Shown here piece after piece: positions 61,666-64,000 of a stretch of 64,000 nt of DNA. Under the pieces are notes generated by a model. The model searched no databases. It saw only the letters and a program-made list of their open reading frames with translations, and had not been told where the DNA came from. The number at the start of each line of letters is the position of its first letter. Positions within the stretch are counted from its first letter, which is position 1. Source of the DNA: Ectobius pallidus (taxonomy: Eukaryota > Arthropoda > Insecta > Blattodea > Ectobiidae); the NCBI GenBank assembly GCA_964059195.1, contig CAXKWD010000006.1, positions 175,830,825 to 175,894,824 of the forward strand, in the 5' to 3' direction. Made by a program: the position numbers and the translations under genes.

Positions 61666-62012
61666 TTAAGGTTGTGAAAAAAATGTTGTTCAAGACTTTC
61701 AGTATGCCCCACGTATTTTATAATTTGCCTTTATCTTGCTTAGGAATTGTCTGTTACCAATGAGAAAGAAAGTTAAGTTAACCTAATGACTTGGCTGCGT
61801 GTGATACAAAATTAACTTTGGTGTGGAATCAGTTGGGAGCATAGCAAGCCATGTCGTGGACAGATAGAAGGTGTCTTTGTGTGCATGAGGTAGCCAGGTT
61901 CGCTTGCAACTTTCAGGGGTGACCACAAAAATTGGTATTATGTTATTCATACACTGGTACATGCATAAGACTTGACAATTGCAGTTTTATTGCTTAGCAA
62001 CAAGGCCTTTCG

Positions 62013-62078
<66 letters not shown>
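62013..62078. repeat. AAT / AGT microsatellite
   Basis: About eleven AAT followed by about eleven AGT units. Confidence 0.95.
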
Positions 62079-62214
62079 CTATGATGCACACACAGTTAGC
62101 CTGTCAACATTCAAGAATGTTCTTCATTCTTGGTTGGCAAGGAATCCGATTTATAGTGTGGATGAGTTTTTGGAATTACCTACTGCTACAATAATATTTT
62201 AGGCTACTTGATGT

Positions 62215-62326
62215 AACAACTAGGTCTGTTGTTGTACAGCTTTTAAGTATAAGTATATGTTTAAGTGTTGACATGATCCATAGCAATTTTTGCTCTATGA
62301 TCAATAAAGTATAAAGTATATCTATC

Positions 62327-62381
<55 letters not shown>

Positions 62382-62383
62382 TT
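62215..62383 (+). mobile_element. LINE 3' terminus with hairpin and AGT tail
   Basis: ATGATCCATAGCAATTTTTG then CTCTATGATCA forms a hairpin (62273-62304). It is followed by AATAAAGTATAAAGTATA and an AGT microsatellite of about 20 units (62325-62383). A 3' hairpin plus simple-repeat tail is the usual end of CR1/I-group LINEs. No coding part remains. Confidence 0.55.
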
Positions 62384-62732
62384 TATTCATCCTTTTGATC
62401 ATGTACATGTGTAGAACACAAATGATATAGGATACGTTCAACTCTTAGATATTAAGTACCATTCATACACTCTGAGTACCTATATAGTTCCTCATATACA
62501 CTCACACACCCATACATGCACATTTATATAATAGCATTATATTATGGGCCTGAAAGACTATAGATATGGATGGGATAGTGCGGGATGGATGCAATTTTTA
62601 TTCTAAATCATACGACATGAATTCATCTAGTGTATAGAAGGCATGTGGTAGTAGAAAGGGTTTTACCTCTTTTTAAATTTAGTTGGATTTTCCTGTTTTT
62701 TAACTGCATGTGGTAATTTAGGCCTATTTTAA

Positions 62733-62810
62733 ATTTTTAGGTAGATTTCGAAGAAAAATCTACCTATTGCAATGGATACCATGTCATGATTTTCGAAAAA
62801 TTCTTTCATA
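62733..62810 (+). repeat. dispersed repeat F, copy 2
   Basis: Matches 49160-49232 (AGGTAGATTTCGAAGAAAAA, GATACCATGTCATGA). It is followed by a G-rich run (62857-62895) that is not in copy 1. Confidence 0.65.
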
Positions 62811-63135
62811 TCTTTACGTTTCATGTCTCCCTAAGGAGTTCACAGTGACACCAACGATTCGGGGGTTTTGGGGGTACGAGTGGGGGTGGGGGATGGAAAT
62901 TCGAAATGTTTGACACCACGTCTTGTGGGGTATCGTTGAAAAGTTCTTGATGAGTACTCTGCAACTCAATAACTAGTTTCTCGATAGCTCTCATTTAAGG
63001 CGAGATTTGAATGTTTGAAAAAGTGCTCTTTCCTCTTTTTTGCAATTATTATTGCGGGTTTGTCATGCCAAGGCTAAAGAAGAAGAGTGCTACGCAGCAA
63101 CAGTAAATTAAACCAAAAGCACATTGAAATCTATC

Positions 63136-63330
63136 TCAGCCTGTAGGCTTGCCTAAAGGGATTTTTGATCCTAAGATGAGTACATTTTGTTTACAGATTT
63201 CCGTTCTGCAGTATTGTGTGTGTAGATCCAACTTGTTTCTTGTGTTGTATTCATGTATTTCTGAGTTTGATTTTAAATCTCCTATGTGTTGTTTATAAAA
63301 GCAATATATATTCAATATACATTCGTATAT
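63136..63330 (-). pseudogene. LINE C-terminal fragment
   Basis: The minus-strand frame ends in HEYNTRNKLDLHTQYCRTEI then CKQNVLILGSKI, the same protein region as the fragment at 5551-5930, from a related but not identical LINE. The frame's upstream half (63330-63501) has no LINE match. Confidence 0.7.
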
Positions 63331-64000
63331 ACTGAGACAGCTCAGAGCTACAATTAAAAATCTGATGTGAAATTCACATAACTTCCTCTGCCCAAATAAA
63401 CGTACGGAGCCGTTTTCGAGAAAATCGGAACATACGAAATTTTCTTTATGTAAAGTCCCCTTAAAAATAAGAGAAACTTGTCGCCAATCTTCGGGTCTCA
63501 TCTTCAGAAGGTAAATAACCCAAATACAAAATTTTGTTTTCGTACGACTTTCCGTTACAAGAGGCCGTATTGCAAAGAGCGCTTATTCACAGTGGGTGGC
63601 TTATAACTACCCTTTAGAGATTTTTTCGAAAAAATGTTTCAAATAAAAGTTTTAGGTCTTAGCGGCCGATGTGTAAGACTAACAACCTCAGAACTGGCAG
63701 CCTTAAATCCTGGAAATCTACGGTTTTTACTTTCAATAAAGACCTTAGGCGAAGTGGCTAGCCAAAACTACTATAAAATAATAAAATCAGGTAAACTGAT
63801 ATAACAGTTTGTTTAATCAGTGATAAATTAATTATGCAGATCGATTCATTAAGCAGGACCTACCGAAGAACAAAGGTGTAAAGTTTGATACTTAGGCTAA
63901 CCTTAATTCAAACTCGTATACACTGATATAAGACATTCTTAAAATATGTCAACATCTAACAAAATACAAAGGCGAAGAACTCCACTTAATGTACGTAGGC
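63331..64000. other. no recognised gene
   Basis: Ordinary sequence to the end of the window, without terminal repeats or coding motifs that I can identify. Confidence 0.4.

Noticed and set aside
1..64000. LTR retrotransposons or endogenous viral elements
   Set aside because: No paired long terminal repeats, primer-binding sites, protease or integrase motifs were found; all reverse transcriptases here are of LINE or Penelope type.

Overview
The window is animal nuclear DNA, most likely from an insect with a large, repeat-rich genome. It has low GC, many microsatellites, spliced coding pieces, and a dense pile-up of arthropod-type transposable elements: mariner/Tc1, pogo, hAT, PIF/Harbinger, Helitron, Penelope-like and several LINE lineages, plus tRNA-derived SINEs. 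The palindrome TAGGCCTA recurs throughout. A cockroach- or termite-like source is only a guess. No bacterial, organellar or rRNA sequence is visible, and no LTR retrotransposon was recognised.

Host sequence. Two short segments on the minus strand look like genuine host exons: 47655-47733 (79 nt, open in only one frame) and 10686-10728 (43 nt). Both have good splice acceptors and donors, and their phases are compatible. If they are neighbouring exons of one minus-strand gene, the roughly 37 kb between them is a single intron filled almost entirely with transposons.

Layout, left to right. 1-3000: fragments of Tc1-like, SINE, foldback and Helitron elements. 3079-5548: a LINE interrupted by a mariner, itself interrupted by a perfect palindrome. 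5551-10568: LINE fragment, GC-rich minisatellite, pogo-like element, mariner 3' ends, a full-length mariner (8406-9714) and a hAT-like MITE. 11856-12545: a near-perfect 690-bp palindrome. 12640-14134: dead mariner and a repeat with subterminal motifs. 14870-32671: one plus-strand LINE cut into at least nine pieces by a SINE-like insert, hAT-like MITE, Helitron, three mariner/IS630-like elements, a foldback element, a hAT carrying a complete second LINE (21300-25400), a PIF-type MITE and a tandem Helitron array. 32672-34762: PIF/Harbinger with a spliced transposase. 34816-36149: Tc1-like element. 36152-47151: a two-ORF LINE split by a 6.3-kb Helitron (40492-46836) that encodes an OTU-Rep-PIF1 protein with one apparent frameshift. 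47152-53660: MITEs, a 1000-bp Helitron, a Penelope-like 3' part with a GIY-YIG domain, and a second foldback copy. 53660-64000: hAT-like elements with very A+T-rich repeats, SINEs, Helitron, mariner and LINE fragments.

Almost no element is fully functional as read. The Helitron is the closest. The two near-full-length LINEs each carry a small number of lesions. The rest are deleted or non-autonomous. The most informative structure is the nesting, because target-site duplications and restored reading frames give the order of insertion. All calls come from reading the sequence by eye. Family names follow motifs and end structures and were not checked against a database.
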